DNA of 53,992 bases from NCBI GenBank assembly GCA_963205235.1, contig CAUJIP010000025.1:1-53992 (forward strand), given 5' to 3'. The translations under genes and the position numbers were made by a program. The notes under the pieces are model-generated. The model searched no databases. It had not been told where the DNA came from and saw nothing but the letters and a program-made list of their open reading frames with translations. Positions 8,418-16,784 of this stretch are shown one piece after another. Each line of letters opens with the position of its first letter. Positions within the stretch are counted from its first letter, which is position 1. This DNA comes from Pseudomonadota bacterium. GTDB lineage: Bacteria > Pseudomonadota > Alphaproteobacteria > Rhodobacterales > Rhodobacteraceae.

Positions 8418-9890
8418 TCAACGGAATTCAGGACGACGCCGAAGCGAGAGTAGGGCAAGACCGGCCAGCAAAAGCAGGATCGGCCCATCACCCCAGCGGC
8501 TGTATGGCGTGGGCGGCACGGCGCCGGGAATTCGGGCATCAAGCTTGGCCATGGTGCCGAAGGGTAGGTCAGCCACAACCCGACCCCGCGCGTCGATCAC
8601 GGCGCTGACTCCGGTATTGGCCACCCGCACCATCGGCAGGCCCTGTTCGATGGCGCGCAGGCGGGCCTGGGCAAAGTGTTGGAACGGGCCGGTCCAGACC
8701 CCGAACCAGGCATCATTGGTGATCTGCAACATCCAGTCGGCGCGTTCGGGGGCCGCGTTCACCTCACGCGGGAAGATCACTTCATAACAGATCAGCGGCA
8801 GCACCTTGCCCAAGGGCCCAAGGTCGATGACATCAGGCCCCGACCCCGCCGAATAGGTCGCCCCGGCCTGCGCCGCAAAGGCGGTGATCCCGAACCAGTC
8901 ATAGGCCAGATCGCCAAAGGGAATGTATTCGCCAAAGGGCACCAGATGCGCCTTGTCATAGCGCGCCCGTTCAATGCCGTCGCCTTCCAGAAACCGCAGG
9001 CTGTTGTAAAAGCGCCCGTCTTCTTCGCGCTGGATGCCCGCTGCGACCAGCTTGCCTTTGGACGCCACGCTGATCATGCCCGCCACTTCAGGGGCATACT
9101 CCAGCATGTAGGGCACGGCGGTTTCGGGCCAGATCGTCAGGTCGGCCGGGTCGCCTTCGGCGGTCAGCGACAACAACCGGTTCAGGAAGGTTTCGGCCAG
9201 CACCTCGTCCCATTTCAGGGACTGGTCGGCGTTGGGTTGCACCAGACGGATCGTCCCTTCGCGGTCTTGGGGCATGGGCTGCGACAGCCGCCATAGCCCG
9301 AACCCCAGCGCCAGACCCAAAAGCGCCAGCCCGGCAACAGCACCCCGAATGCGCCAGATCACCGGCAGGACCGCCACGCCAAGCGTCAGCAGCCCAAGGC
9401 CCGAAGGACCGGCAAGGGCTGCGATCTGGTCAATCGGGGTTCCGATCCAGACATGGCCGATCATCGCCCAGGGAAAGCCGGTCAGGATCACCTCGCGCAG
9501 CCATTCCAGGGCGACAAAGGCCACCACAAAGCCCAAGGCCCGCTGCGGCACCAGCCGGGCAAGCAGCGCCGCCGCGCCCCAGAACAGGCCAAGGCCCGAT
9601 GACAGGAAGACCACGGCAAAGGGGGCCATCCAGCCGTGCTGTGCCACGTCGATCAGGAAAGGTTCGACGATCCACGACAGGGCCAGCGCGAAGTAGCCAG
9701 TGCCAGCGGCATGCCCCGCAAGGAAAGCCCCGCGCCGGTTTGGCACCTGTTCCAAAAGCCAGACAAGGCCCGCAAGTCCGGCAAGCGTCGCCCACCAGAA
9801 CCCGACCGGGGCCTGACCCAGCGCCGCCACCGCCCCAAGGGAAAAGGCAAGGCCAGGCCGACGCCATCCCGATAGCCGGACTTCAGCCAC
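8418..9890 (-). CDS. lnt: Apolipoprotein N-acyltransferase
   Basis: Lnt adds the third acyl chain to lipoproteins at the periplasmic face of the inner membrane. The 490-residue protein has about six hydrophobic segments in the first 210 residues, then a nitrilase-type domain. The catalytic triad is visible: Glu in TIWPETAVPY, Lys in YDKAHLVPFGEY and Cys in LICYEVIFP. A final hydrophobic segment (GPILLLLAGLALLSL) anchors the C-terminus. The start is three bases past the corC-like stop, so the two are cotranscribed. The order phoH-ybeY-corC-lnt is widely conserved in alphaproteobacteria. Confidence 0.95.
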   Translation of the reverse strand: MAEVRLSGWRRPGLAFSLGAVAALGQAPVGFWWATLAGLAGLVWLLEQVPNRRGAFLAGHAAGTGYFALALSWIVEPFLIDVAQHGWMAPFAVVFLSSGLGLFWGAAALLARLVPQRALGFVVAFVALEWLREVILTGFPWAMIGHVWIGTPIDQIAALAGPSGLGLLTLGVAVLPVIWRIRGAVAGLALLGLALGFGLWRLSQPMPQDREGTIRLVQPNADQSLKWDEVLAETFLNRLLSLTAEGDPADLTIWPETAVPYMLEYAPEVAGMISVASKGKLVAAGIQREEDGRFYNSLRFLEGDGIERARYDKAHLVPFGEYIPFGDLAYDWFGITAFAAQAGATYSAGSGPDVIDLGPLGKVLPLICYEVIFPREVNAAPERADWMLQITNDAWFGVWTGPFQHFAQARLRAIEQGLPMVRVANTGVSAVIDARGRVVADLPFGTMAKLDARIPGAVPPTPYSRWGDGPILLLLAGLALLSLRRRPEFR

Positions 9891-9893
9891 GGA

Positions 9894-10781
9894 TCACGCG
9901 GCACCCTGATCTTGCGCCGGAAGGCGCACGCGCAGCCGCTTGATCCGGCGCGGGTCGGCATCCAGGATTTCGAACGTCACGCCGTTTTCATGGGTGATGA
10001 CTTCGCCCTTGGCCGGCACATGACCCGAGCGTTGGAAGACCAGACCGCCCAGCGTGTCGATCTCTTCGTCTTCTTCGCCCGACCGAAGGGCCAGACCAAG
10101 CGCGGCTTCGATTTCCTCAAGCGGAGCGGCGGATTGTGCCAGGATCACGCCGGGTTCTTCCTCTTTCCAAAGCGCGCTTTCATCTTCGTCATGCTCGTCC
10201 TCGATCTCGCCGATCACGGTTTCGATCAGGTCTTCGATGGTGACCAGACCATCGACCCCGCCATATTCATCGATGATCAAGGCCATGTGGACCCGTTCCT
10301 TCTGCATCTTCTGCAAAAGGACGCCCGTCGCCATCGAAGGCGGAGCGTAAAGGATCGGGCGCAAAAGCCGCTTGAGGCTGAACCGGCCCGTCGCCCCGAA
10401 CCCATGCTGCAAGGCAAGATCCTTCAGCAGAACCAACCCCTGCGGCTGATCCAGCGTGCCCTTGTAGACCGGCAGTCGGCTGAAGCCGTGTTTGCGGAAG
10501 ACCGCGACAAGATCATCCTTGCCGATGTCCAGCGGGACCGCCACGATATCGGCCTGCGGCACGGCCACATCGTCGACCCGCATCTTGCGCAGGGCGTAAA
10601 GGCCATGCGCCTCGGTCGAGGTCCCCGGCGCCGTCTCGGCGGGCGCAGGCTCGGGTGACGAGCTGAAAGCGGAAAGAAGCCTGCCAAAAAAGCCTTTAGG
10701 CCCCTGGTCTGAGGCGGGTTCGTCGGTCGAAACCTCAAGCGCGCTGTGCGCTGCGGTAGACCCGTCGTTGCTACTGCCCAT
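9894..10781 (-). CDS. CBS-domain protein of the CorC/hemolysin C family
   Basis: The 295-residue protein lacks the membrane DUF21 domain and matches CorC. A variable, acidic N-terminus is followed by two CBS domains (about residues 65-185; LRKMRVDDVAVPQADIVAVP and ALIIDEYGGVDGLVTIEDL are characteristic) and a C-terminal CorC_HlyC domain (GHVPAKGEVITHENGVTFEI). In enterobacteria CorC affects Mg/Co efflux with CorA; in this conserved block its role is less clear. I chose the ATG at 10781, preceded by aaagga; a GTG at 10808 is an alternative. It lies between ybeY and lnt in one transcription unit. Confidence 0.9.
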   Translation of the reverse strand: MGSSNDGSTAAHSALEVSTDEPASDQGPKGFFGRLLSAFSSSPEPAPAETAPGTSTEAHGLYALRKMRVDDVAVPQADIVAVPLDIGKDDLVAVFRKHGFSRLPVYKGTLDQPQGLVLLKDLALQHGFGATGRFSLKRLLRPILYAPPSMATGVLLQKMQKERVHMALIIDEYGGVDGLVTIEDLIETVIGEIEDEHDEDESALWKEEEPGVILAQSAAPLEEIEAALGLALRSGEEDEEIDTLGGLVFQRSGHVPAKGEVITHENGVTFEILDADPRRIKRLRVRLPAQDQGAA

Positions 10782-10822
10782 CGGTCCTTTGTCCAGAACG
10801 CCGCCCACTGGCGGCTGCGCGC

Positions 10823-11323
10823 CTAATATGGGTCAGAAACCCCAAGGCTGGCAAGTATCTGCACTTCCAGCCCCTCCATCAATTCGGCGTCTTCCTCTTC
10901 GACGTGATCATAGCCAAGAAGATGCAGGGTTCCATGCACGATCAGGTGCGTGACGTGATCCGCCATCGGTTTGCCCTGCTCTTCCGCCTCACGCATGCAG
11001 GTTTCCCAGGCGATGGCGATATCGCCCAGGCTTTCGGGGTCGTCCGCGTCGCCCGGAACGGGGGGTTCGGGGGCCTCGCCCACAAATTCCGCTGCCCGGT
11101 CTTCCGATGGCCAGGAGAGGACGTTGGTCGGCTTCGGCTTGCCGCGAAAATCGGCGTTCAGCGTGGCGATCCGGGCATCGTCGCAGCCCATCAGGCTGAT
11201 CATGAACCCTGCTTGCGGCAGACCAAGCCCAGCCAGCGCCGCGCCTGCCGCGCGTTCAGACAGGGGGTGGAGCCCGAAAGCCTCCCACCGTGCATCTTCG
11301 ATGACTGTTTCGACCAGGTCCAT
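10823..11323 (-). CDS. ybeY: Endoribonuclease YbeY (rRNA maturation factor)
   Basis: YbeY is a zinc-dependent endoribonuclease needed for 16S rRNA 3'-end maturation and ribosome quality control. The 166-residue protein shows the zinc motif HGTLHLLGYDH, preceded by THLIV, and the upstream signature FRGKPKPTNVLSW. GDIAIAWE is also typical. The start at the ATG 11323 (MDLVETVIED) matches the family; the longer open frame runs into repeat DNA and is not coding. It is the third gene of the phoH-ybeY-corC-lnt unit, although the repeat block at 11382-11581 separates it from phoH and could uncouple expression. Confidence 0.95.
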   Translation of the reverse strand: MDLVETVIEDARWEAFGLHPLSERAAGAALAGLGLPQAGFMISLMGCDDARIATLNADFRGKPKPTNVLSWPSEDRAAEFVGEAPEPPVPGDADDPESLGDIAIAWETCMREAEEQGKPMADHVTHLIVHGTLHLLGYDHVEEEDAELMEGLEVQILASLGVSDPY

Positions 11324-11381
11324 TCCCCGGCCATAGCGCCAAGCCCCCAGCCACGCAAATCGAATCGCGCGCCCTGCCGGG

Positions 11382-11581
11382 CGCAAGTCCTTTGTCTCGT
11401 CGTCGGGCTTCGCCTCCTCCTCGGGTCTGGGGGCGCTTCGCCCCCCAATGCCTTGCGGCATTCCCCCCCGAGGATATTTGGAGCCAGGTGAAAGAGCTTT
11501 CATCTTTGCGCAAATATCCCAGCCGGAGGCGGAATCCGAGGAGGAGGCGAAGCCCGACGACGAGACAAAAGGTCTTCGCGG
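11382..11581. repeat. Composite intergenic palindromic repeat, inverted copies B and C
   Basis: A ~40-base arm at 11382-11424 is the reverse complement of the block at 11536-11581 (ccgaggaggaggcgaagccc and onward), and both match the block at 3284-3329. Between the arms lie a perfect hairpin GGGGGCG-ctt-CGCCCCC (11429-11445), a small ATGCC/GGCAT hairpin, and a long imperfect hairpin (11472-11519) of the ggatatttg type related to the element at 4902-4954. The whole block occupies the phoH-ybeY gap. Confidence 0.85.
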
Positions 11582-11609
11582 CTGCCAAGCCGCCCCATTT
11601 GACAGGCGC

Positions 11610-12614
11610 TCAGGCTTTCGCTTCGTCGGCCTCGTAAGCCTCGATGATCCGCCCGACGAGGGGGTGACGCACGACGTCTTTCGAGGTGAAGTAGTTGAAG
11701 GTCACCCCCTTCACGCCTTTCAGGATCCGTTCGGCATCCGCAAGGCCCGAGGCCGTGCCACGCGGCAGGTCGACTTGCGTGCGGTCGCCGGTGATGACCA
11801 TGCGGCTGCCTTCACCAAGGCGGGTCAGGAACATCTTCATCTGCATCGTGGTCGCATTCTGCGCCTCGTCCAGCACGATGAAGGCGTTCGACAGGGTGCG
11901 ACCGCGCATGAAGGCCAGGGGCGCGATCTCGATCCGTTTTTCCTGCAGCAGTTTTTCAACCTGCTTGGACGGCAGAAAATCGTTCAGCGCGTCGTAAAGC
12001 GGCTGCATGTAGGGATCGACTTTTTCCTTCATGTCGCCGGGCAGAAAGCCCAGCCGTTCGCCCGCTTCGACCGCCGGGCGCGACAGGATGATCTTTTCGA
12101 CCGCGCCCGAGATGAACATCGTCACCCCGACCGCCACGGCCAGATAGGTCTTGCCGGTGCCGGCCGGGCCGATGCCGAAGCCAAGCTCGTTCTGAAAGAG
12201 GTTGGCGACATAGGCCTTCTGCGCCTCGGTCCGGGGTTCGATCGGCTTTTTACGGGTGCGCAGTTCCATCCCGGTCGAGAAAAGCTCGATCTGCTCGGCG
12301 CCTTCAGCCTCTCCCGTCGGGCGGCCCATCCGCATCGCGCCGTCGATATCGCCAGCAGCAACGCCGCGACCCGATTCGAGGCGGGCGTAAAGGGAGCGCA
12401 GCACGGCAGCGGCCTGTTCGCGGCTGGACTTGTCGCCGATCACTGCCAGCCGGTTGCCCCGCCGCAGGATATGCACCCCCATCTGGTGTTCGACCTGCGC
12501 AAGGTTGCGGTCAAATTCACCGCAAAGGTCGATCAGCAAGCGGTTGTCAGGAAATTCGAGGACAGTTTCCACGATATCCTGGGCGGGCGGGGGGGTCAGC
12601 GCGCTGATGCCCAA
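11610..12614 (-). CDS. phoH: PhoH family protein (PhoH/YbeZ-type ATPase)
   Basis: PhoH-like proteins are P-loop NTPases of the RNA-helicase-related superfamily, genetically tied to YbeY. The 334-residue protein has an N-terminal KH-like region (to about 110), then GIGPAGTGKTYLAVA (Walker A), RPAVEAGERLGFLPGD, and Walker B in AFIVLDEAQNAT. The only supported start is a TTG at 12614: an exact AAGGAG lies six bases upstream and an in-frame stop codon lies six codons upstream, so no ATG is possible in this region. It heads the unit phoH-ybeY-corC-lnt. Confidence 0.95.
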   Translation of the reverse strand: MGISALTPPPAQDIVETVLEFPDNRLLIDLCGEFDRNLAQVEHQMGVHILRRGNRLAVIGDKSSREQAAAVLRSLYARLESGRGVAAGDIDGAMRMGRPTGEAEGAEQIELFSTGMELRTRKKPIEPRTEAQKAYVANLFQNELGFGIGPAGTGKTYLAVAVGVTMFISGAVEKIILSRPAVEAGERLGFLPGDMKEKVDPYMQPLYDALNDFLPSKQVEKLLQEKRIEIAPLAFMRGRTLSNAFIVLDEAQNATTMQMKMFLTRLGEGSRMVITGDRTQVDLPRGTASGLADAERILKGVKGVTFNYFTSKDVVRHPLVGRIIEAYEADEAKA

Positions 12615-12752
12615 TGGGCGCTCCTTATGCTAAGGGCCTGAAAGGAAGTTTGCCGCTGGTTGGGGCTTCTGGCAAGTAAAACTACAATGTCACACCAAAT
12701 CTTGTGGTCCCCAGCCGAATGAACCCGATCAACGGGGGGCTGCAATGACAAA

Positions 12753-12775
12753 GGGCCCCGACACAGTCGGAGCCC
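12753..12775 (-). terminator. Hairpin terminator after the lipoprotein/OmpA genes
   Basis: On the minus strand GGGCTCCGAC pairs with GTCGGGGCCC around a 3-base loop (one G-U pair), followed by TTTGTC. It lies about 30 bases beyond the stop of the lipoprotein gene and before the phoH start, so it should end the OmpA-lipoprotein transcript. Confidence 0.75.
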
Positions 12776-12803
12776 CTGTTGAATTTTTCGAATGTGCAGC
12801 AGC

Positions 12804-13190
12804 TTACTTCGGCACGTAGTCCGGTCCCGGCGCATCGGCGGTTTCATACGGGCCAAGCACGGTTCCGGGCGGGTACTTGCCATCGCAGATCGGCAAGCCG
12901 GTCTTCGGATCGACGCGCGGGGTCGAATAGCCTTCGACGCCGTCATCGATGATCCAGACCTGGCACCCATCCGGGTCATAGGCAATCGCGGCTTCGCCAT
13001 CCGACAGGGTGACGTCGTCGGTGCCCGAATCTTCGGCCTTGGCGATCACGGTATCGGGTCCGTGATAGCGTTTGACATCCTCGAACCATTCGCCACTGGC
13101 GCAGGCCGAAAGGGTGCTGGCCATGACGGCGAAAAGCCCAAGGCGCGCTGCCAGATTGCGGGTCATGGTGGTGTTTACTGCAAGCGTCAT
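12804..13190 (-). CDS. Lipoprotein sharing a module with the neighbouring OmpA protein
   Basis: The 128-residue protein has a lipoprotein signal (MTRNLAARLGLFAVMASTLSAC, with an eight-residue extension if the first ATG is used). Its mature part contains PDGCQVWIIDDGVEGYS followed by TPRVDPKTGLPIC. The OmpA protein encoded just upstream has the parallel segment ADGCQHWWADGGTEGYM and VPRRDPKTGKAVC. The shared module is about 30 residues and suggests a tandem duplication. The gene starts four bases after the OmpA stop codon, so they are cotranscribed. A hairpin terminator follows. The function is unknown; an outer-membrane partner of the OmpA protein is plausible. Confidence 0.75.
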   Translation of the reverse strand: MTLAVNTTMTRNLAARLGLFAVMASTLSACASGEWFEDVKRYHGPDTVIAKAEDSGTDDVTLSDGEAAIAYDPDGCQVWIIDDGVEGYSTPRVDPKTGLPICDGKYPPGTVLGPYETADAPGPDYVPK

Positions 13191-13194
13191 CTGG

Positions 13195-13758
13195 TCAGTC
13201 CTTCTTGCAGATCACGTCGACACGGCGGTTCTTGGCCATGCCATCCGCAGTGTCATTGGTTGCAACCGGCTGCTTTTCGCCATAGCCGACTTCGCTGTCG
13301 ACCACCGCGCCCACCGAACGGGCCACATTGGCCACCGATTTGGCTCGGGCTTCGGAAAGACCCTGATTGTAGTCATCCGAGCCGCGGCTGTCGGTGTGGC
13401 CCGCGATCGAGAAGGAATAGGCGTCGGTCACGCTGAAGAATTCCTCCAGCTTCGCACGTCCCGCCGCCGTCAGCGTGGCGCTGGCCGTCGCGAAATAGGC
13501 ATCGGTCGATTCCGACAGGCAGCTGACCGGTTTCGAGCAAACCGCCTTGCCCGTCTTCGGGTCCCGCCGAGGAACCATGTAGCCTTCGGTGCCGCCGTCT
13601 GCCCACCAGTGCTGGCAGCCATCCGCGTCAACCCACACGCCCCATTCGATCTTGCCCGTGACCGGCAGGTCTTCTGCCTGCGCCATCGGGCCCACGATCA
13701 GGCACATCGCTGCAACAGCCGACGCAGTTCCGCGTCTCAGCATGCTTGCCATCCCCAT
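13195..13758 (-). CDS. OmpA family peptidoglycan-associated protein
   Basis: The 187-residue exported protein has a signal peptide (MGMASMLRRG, then a hydrophobic core ending PMAQA), an N-terminal module shared with the next gene, and a C-terminal OmpA-like domain. The OmpA domain is recognised by FSIAGHTDSRGSDDYNQGLSEARA and the ending KNRRVDVIC, which bind peptidoglycan. An AAGGAG sequence favours the ATG at 13758; one at 13767 would be too close to it. There is no beta-barrel, so it is a small periplasmic or lipoprotein-partnered anchor. The OmpA-lipoprotein pair sits between miaB and phoH, which are often nearly adjacent in alphaproteobacteria. Confidence 0.85.
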   Translation of the reverse strand: MGMASMLRRGTASAVAAMCLIVGPMAQAEDLPVTGKIEWGVWVDADGCQHWWADGGTEGYMVPRRDPKTGKAVCSKPVSCLSESTDAYFATASATLTAAGRAKLEEFFSVTDAYSFSIAGHTDSRGSDDYNQGLSEARAKSVANVARSVGAVVDSEVGYGEKQPVATNDTADGMAKNRRVDVICKKD

Positions 13759-13932
13759 CAAAGCCATTCTCCTTGCACTTGGGAGCGGCAAAGCTCCGCC
13801 GCACCAAACATCCTGCCTATTAGACCGAGGATTCGAGCCGAGAAGAAGCGAAACTTGGGCGCTGGCAGAATATTTCCGCCCTCTTTTGCAAAGAATCACG
13901 GCTTTCGGGCGGAATTGCAACAGTTCAAGCAT

Positions 13933-15252
13933 TCATTCGTTCGCGAAAAGCGGCTCTGCCGCCAATGAGTTGGAGGTCGAAGCTAACACGCGCGCACGTA
14001 CCAGTTGACCGATTCGGCCCGAAGGGTCTTTGACATGGACTGCATGCAGGTGATCCGATTTGCCGACCATCTGGCCCGACATGCGGCCGGGCTTTTCATA
14101 AAGAACCGAGACTTCGCGCCCGATCATCGCCTCTTGGGCGGCATGCTGCTGGGCGGTGAGCAGCGCCTGAAGGTCCTGCAATCTGCCATCGGCAATATCG
14201 GCGGCAACCGGGGGTTTTTCCGCCGCCGGAGTACCGGGACGTGCGGAGTATTTGAAGCTGAAAGCCTGCCCGTAGCCGACGTTTTTGACCAGATCCAGCG
14301 TCGCCTGAAAGTCGGCGTCCGTTTCGCCGGGGAAACCGACAATGAAGTCGGAGGACAGAAGGATGTCGGGGCGCACGGCCCGGATGCGGTCAACAAGCCG
14401 CAGATACTGGTCTGCGGTGTGCTTGCGGTTCATCGCCTTCAGGATGCGGTCCGACCCCGACTGCACCGGCAGATGCAGATAGGGCATCAATTCCGGCAGG
14501 TCGCCATGCGCGGCGATCAGGTCATCATCCATGTCGTTGGGGTGGCTGGTGGTATAGCGCAGCCGGGCCAGACCTTCGATCTTGGCCAGTTCGCGCAACA
14601 GACGGGACAGGCCCCAGGCTCCGTCCGGACCTTCGCCATGGTAGGCGTTGACGTTCTGGCCCAGAAGCGTGATCTCGCGCACGCCTTGGGCTACCAGACC
14701 GCGCGCTTCGTCCAGAAGGCGGCCAACCGGGCGGCTGACTTCGGCCCCGCGGGTATAGGGAACAACGCAGAAGGCGCAGAACTTGTCGCAGCCTTCCTGC
14801 ACCGTCAGGAACGCGGTCGGGCCGCGCAGGGATTTTCGTTCGGGCAGAAGGGTGAACTTGTCTTCGACCGGGAAGTCGGTGTCGACCAACCGCCCCCCTG
14901 CTTCGACCATCTGAGGCAGGCGGTGATAGGCTTGCGGCCCGACCACCAGATCGACGACGGGCGAGCGTCGAAGGATTTCTGCGCCCTCAGCCTGGGCCAC
15001 GCAGCCCGCGACCCCGACTTTCAGGTCGGGCTTGGCATTCTTCAGGCTGCGCAGGCGACCAAGGTCGGAATAAAGCTTTTCAGACGCCTTTTCGCGGATG
15101 TGGCAGGTGTTCAGCAGCACCATGTCGGCATCTTCGGCCTTGTCGGTCGTGACATAGCCCTTTGCGCCCATGGCTTCGACCATGCGCTCGGTGTCATAGA
15201 CGTTCATCTGACAGCCGTAGGTCTTGACGAAAAGCTTCTTGGCGTCGGTCAT
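13933..15252 (-). CDS. miaB: tRNA-2-methylthio-N6-dimethylallyladenosine synthase
   Basis: MiaB is a radical-SAM methylthiotransferase that adds the 2-methylthio group to i6A37 of tRNAs reading UNN codons. The 439-residue protein has the N-terminal UPF0004 cysteines ([33 protein letters not shown]), the radical-SAM motif [16 protein letters not shown] and a C-terminal TRAM domain (about 370-435). The ATG at 15252 gives the family start [13 protein letters not shown]. It lies 17 kb from another tRNA gene and heads the conserved miaB-phoH-ybeY block. It belongs with queF and trmB in the window's tRNA-modification theme, but there is no sign of a common operon. Confidence 0.96.
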   Translation of the reverse strand: MTDAKKLFVKTYGCQMNVYDTERMVEAMGAKGYVTTDKAEDADMVLLNTCHIREKASEKLYSDLGRLRSLKNAKPDLKVGVAGCVAQAEGAEILRRSPVVDLVVGPQAYHRLPQMVEAGGRLVDTDFPVEDKFTLLPERKSLRGPTAFLTVQEGCDKFCAFCVVPYTRGAEVSRPVGRLLDEARGLVAQGVREITLLGQNVNAYHGEGPDGAWGLSRLLRELAKIEGLARLRYTTSHPNDMDDDLIAAHGDLPELMPYLHLPVQSGSDRILKAMNRKHTADQYLRLVDRIRAVRPDILLSSDFIVGFPGETDADFQATLDLVKNVGYGQAFSFKYSARPGTPAAEKPPVAADIADGRLQDLQALLTAQQHAAQEAMIGREVSVLYEKPGRMSGQMVGKSDHLHAVHVKDPSGRIGQLVRARVLASTSNSLAAEPLFANE

Positions 15253-15316
15253 GCGATGGTCCTGCTGGGCTGAAGGGGGCATTTACACCCTTAGCCCCGG
15301 CACGGCAACGCCGGGT

Positions 15317-15736
15317 TCAACCTGCCGCCGTCGTGACCCCCGGCCCGTCGCCCAAGTATTGCGGCAGGCCGTCGTTGATCTGGTAGAACTCTGGCCGCCC
15401 TTCGGTGCAGATGTGATGGCCGGGATGCAGGGTTTCGGGGTGGTCAAAGGCCCCGGCCAGGATGGCGTAACGCGGCTCGTCATTCGGTTTCCAGAACAGG
15501 ATCGAGCCGCAAGTGCCGCAAAACCCGCGCTTGGCAAATCCCGAGGCGGCGAACCAGGTGATGTTCCCGGCGCCTTCCAAGGCAAGGCAATCGGCGCTGA
15601 CGCTGGTGGCCGCGAAATAAAGGCCGGACTGCCTGCGGCATTGCGAGCAGTGGCAGAAGATCACCTCTCGCAAGGGGCCGGTCGTGGTGAAGCGGACCTT
15701 GCCGCACAGGCAGCCGCCGGTCTGATGATCCTGCAT
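15317..15736 (-). CDS. GFA (CENP-V/GFA domain) zinc-binding protein
   Basis: The 139-residue protein has the zinc-binding pattern of glutathione-dependent formaldehyde-activating enzyme relatives: GGCLCGKVRF, FCHCSQCRRQSG and GFCGTCGSILF. Only some family members act on S-hydroxymethylglutathione; most, including this one, have no proven reaction. It is soluble and probably cytoplasmic. The ATG at 15736 follows an aaaaggga-like sequence (complement of tcccttttcc). It reads in the same direction as miaB and stands upstream of it. The neighbouring gene on the other strand begins about 165 bases away, so the two share a divergent promoter region. Confidence 0.88.
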   Translation of the reverse strand: MQDHQTGGCLCGKVRFTTTGPLREVIFCHCSQCRRQSGLYFAATSVSADCLALEGAGNITWFAASGFAKRGFCGTCGSILFWKPNDEPRYAILAGAFDHPETLHPGHHICTEGRPEFYQINDGLPQYLGDGPGVTTAAG

Positions 15737-15901
15737 CGCATTCCCTTTTCCGCTTGCTCGGGCCAGTCTTCTTGCTGGGCCAGTCTTGCGGCAGATGCAC
15801 TTTGCGCACCCCTTGAAGCCGACCGGTCACAGATTGCGCGCGACACCTTGCAATGGCGGCGCGGATCACCGATTCTGCCCCCGCTCACCACCGGACCCGC
15901 A

Positions 15902-16771
15902 ATGCGTTACCCAAGCCTCGCCGACCTTCTTGCCGCCAGATCGACCGACCTTGCCAAGGGCCCCGTTGCCGTTGTGCTGGCCGAGGATGCAATCGAAGTG
16001 GATTCGACCCTGTCGCATCTTCTGACCGTCGGCTTTCGCGACGTGATCCTGCTGGCCCCCGAAGGCATCGAAGTCCTGCCCGAACACGAGGCGCGGGCGC
16101 AGATCGTGACCCATGATGTCCATGCCGAAACCGCGCTGACCGGGGCGGTGAACCTGGTCATCGACCGGTTGCCGGGAACCTGGATCCACTGGTGCTTCAA
16201 CGCCGAATACTTGTTCTATCCCTTCAGCGACACGCGCCAGATCCGCGAACTACTGACCTTTCACACCGAAGAACGCCGCAGCGCGATGATGACCTATGTC
16301 ATCGATCTTTACGCGGGTGACCTTTCGCAAGCGCCGAACGGCGTTTCACTGTCGGATGCCTGGTTCGACCGGTCAGGCTATTATTCGCTAAGCCGAAAGG
16401 ACCCGGATCGGAACTGGGAAGCAAAGGACCGCCAGAACGACATCTTCGGCGGCCTTCGTCGCCGGTTCGAAGAGCATGTGGCGTGGGAACGTCGCCGGAT
16501 CGATCGCATCTCCCTGTTCCGGGCCAAACCGGGGCTTCGGCTGCTGCCGGACTACACGCTGAATGACGCCGAGATGAACACCTATGCCTGCGCCTGGCAC
16601 CACAACCTGACGGCGGCGGTCTGTTCGTTCCGTGCGGCCAAGGCGCTTTGCACCAACCCGGGGTCACGTCACGCGGTCCAAAGCTTTCGCTGGCGGTATT
16701 CCGAACAGTTCAGCTGGAGCGACCATCAGCTGATGACGCTTGGCTTCATCGAGCCGGGACAGTGGTTCTAA
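15902..16771 (+). CDS. Unrecognised protein, possibly glycosyltransferase family 2-like
   Basis: The 289-residue protein has no signal peptide or membrane segment. It begins MRYPSLADLLAARSTDLAKG. The middle part, with GTWIHWCFNAEYLFYPF, ELLTFHTEERRSAMM and TYVIDLYAGDL, recalls the small group of glycosyltransferase-2-like proteins common in Rhodobacteraceae, but the metal-binding Asp-x-Asp expected there is not obvious (the place reads FNAEY). So the glycosyltransferase idea is a guess. The ATG at 15902 was chosen because the protein looks globular from there and the upstream extension is Arg/Pro-rich. It converges with the XRE regulator, whose stop is 13 bases away. Confidence 0.7.
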   Translation: MRYPSLADLLAARSTDLAKGPVAVVLAEDAIEVDSTLSHLLTVGFRDVILLAPEGIEVLPEHEARAQIVTHDVHAETALTGAVNLVIDRLPGTWIHWCFNAEYLFYPFSDTRQIRELLTFHTEERRSAMMTYVIDLYAGDLSQAPNGVSLSDAWFDRSGYYSLSRKDPDRNWEAKDRQNDIFGGLRRRFEEHVAWERRRIDRISLFRAKPGLRLLPDYTLNDAEMNTYACAWHHNLTAAVCSFRAAKALCTNPGSRHAVQSFRWRYSEQFSWSDHQLMTLGFIEPGQWF

Positions 16772-16784
16772 GACGCGGACAGGT

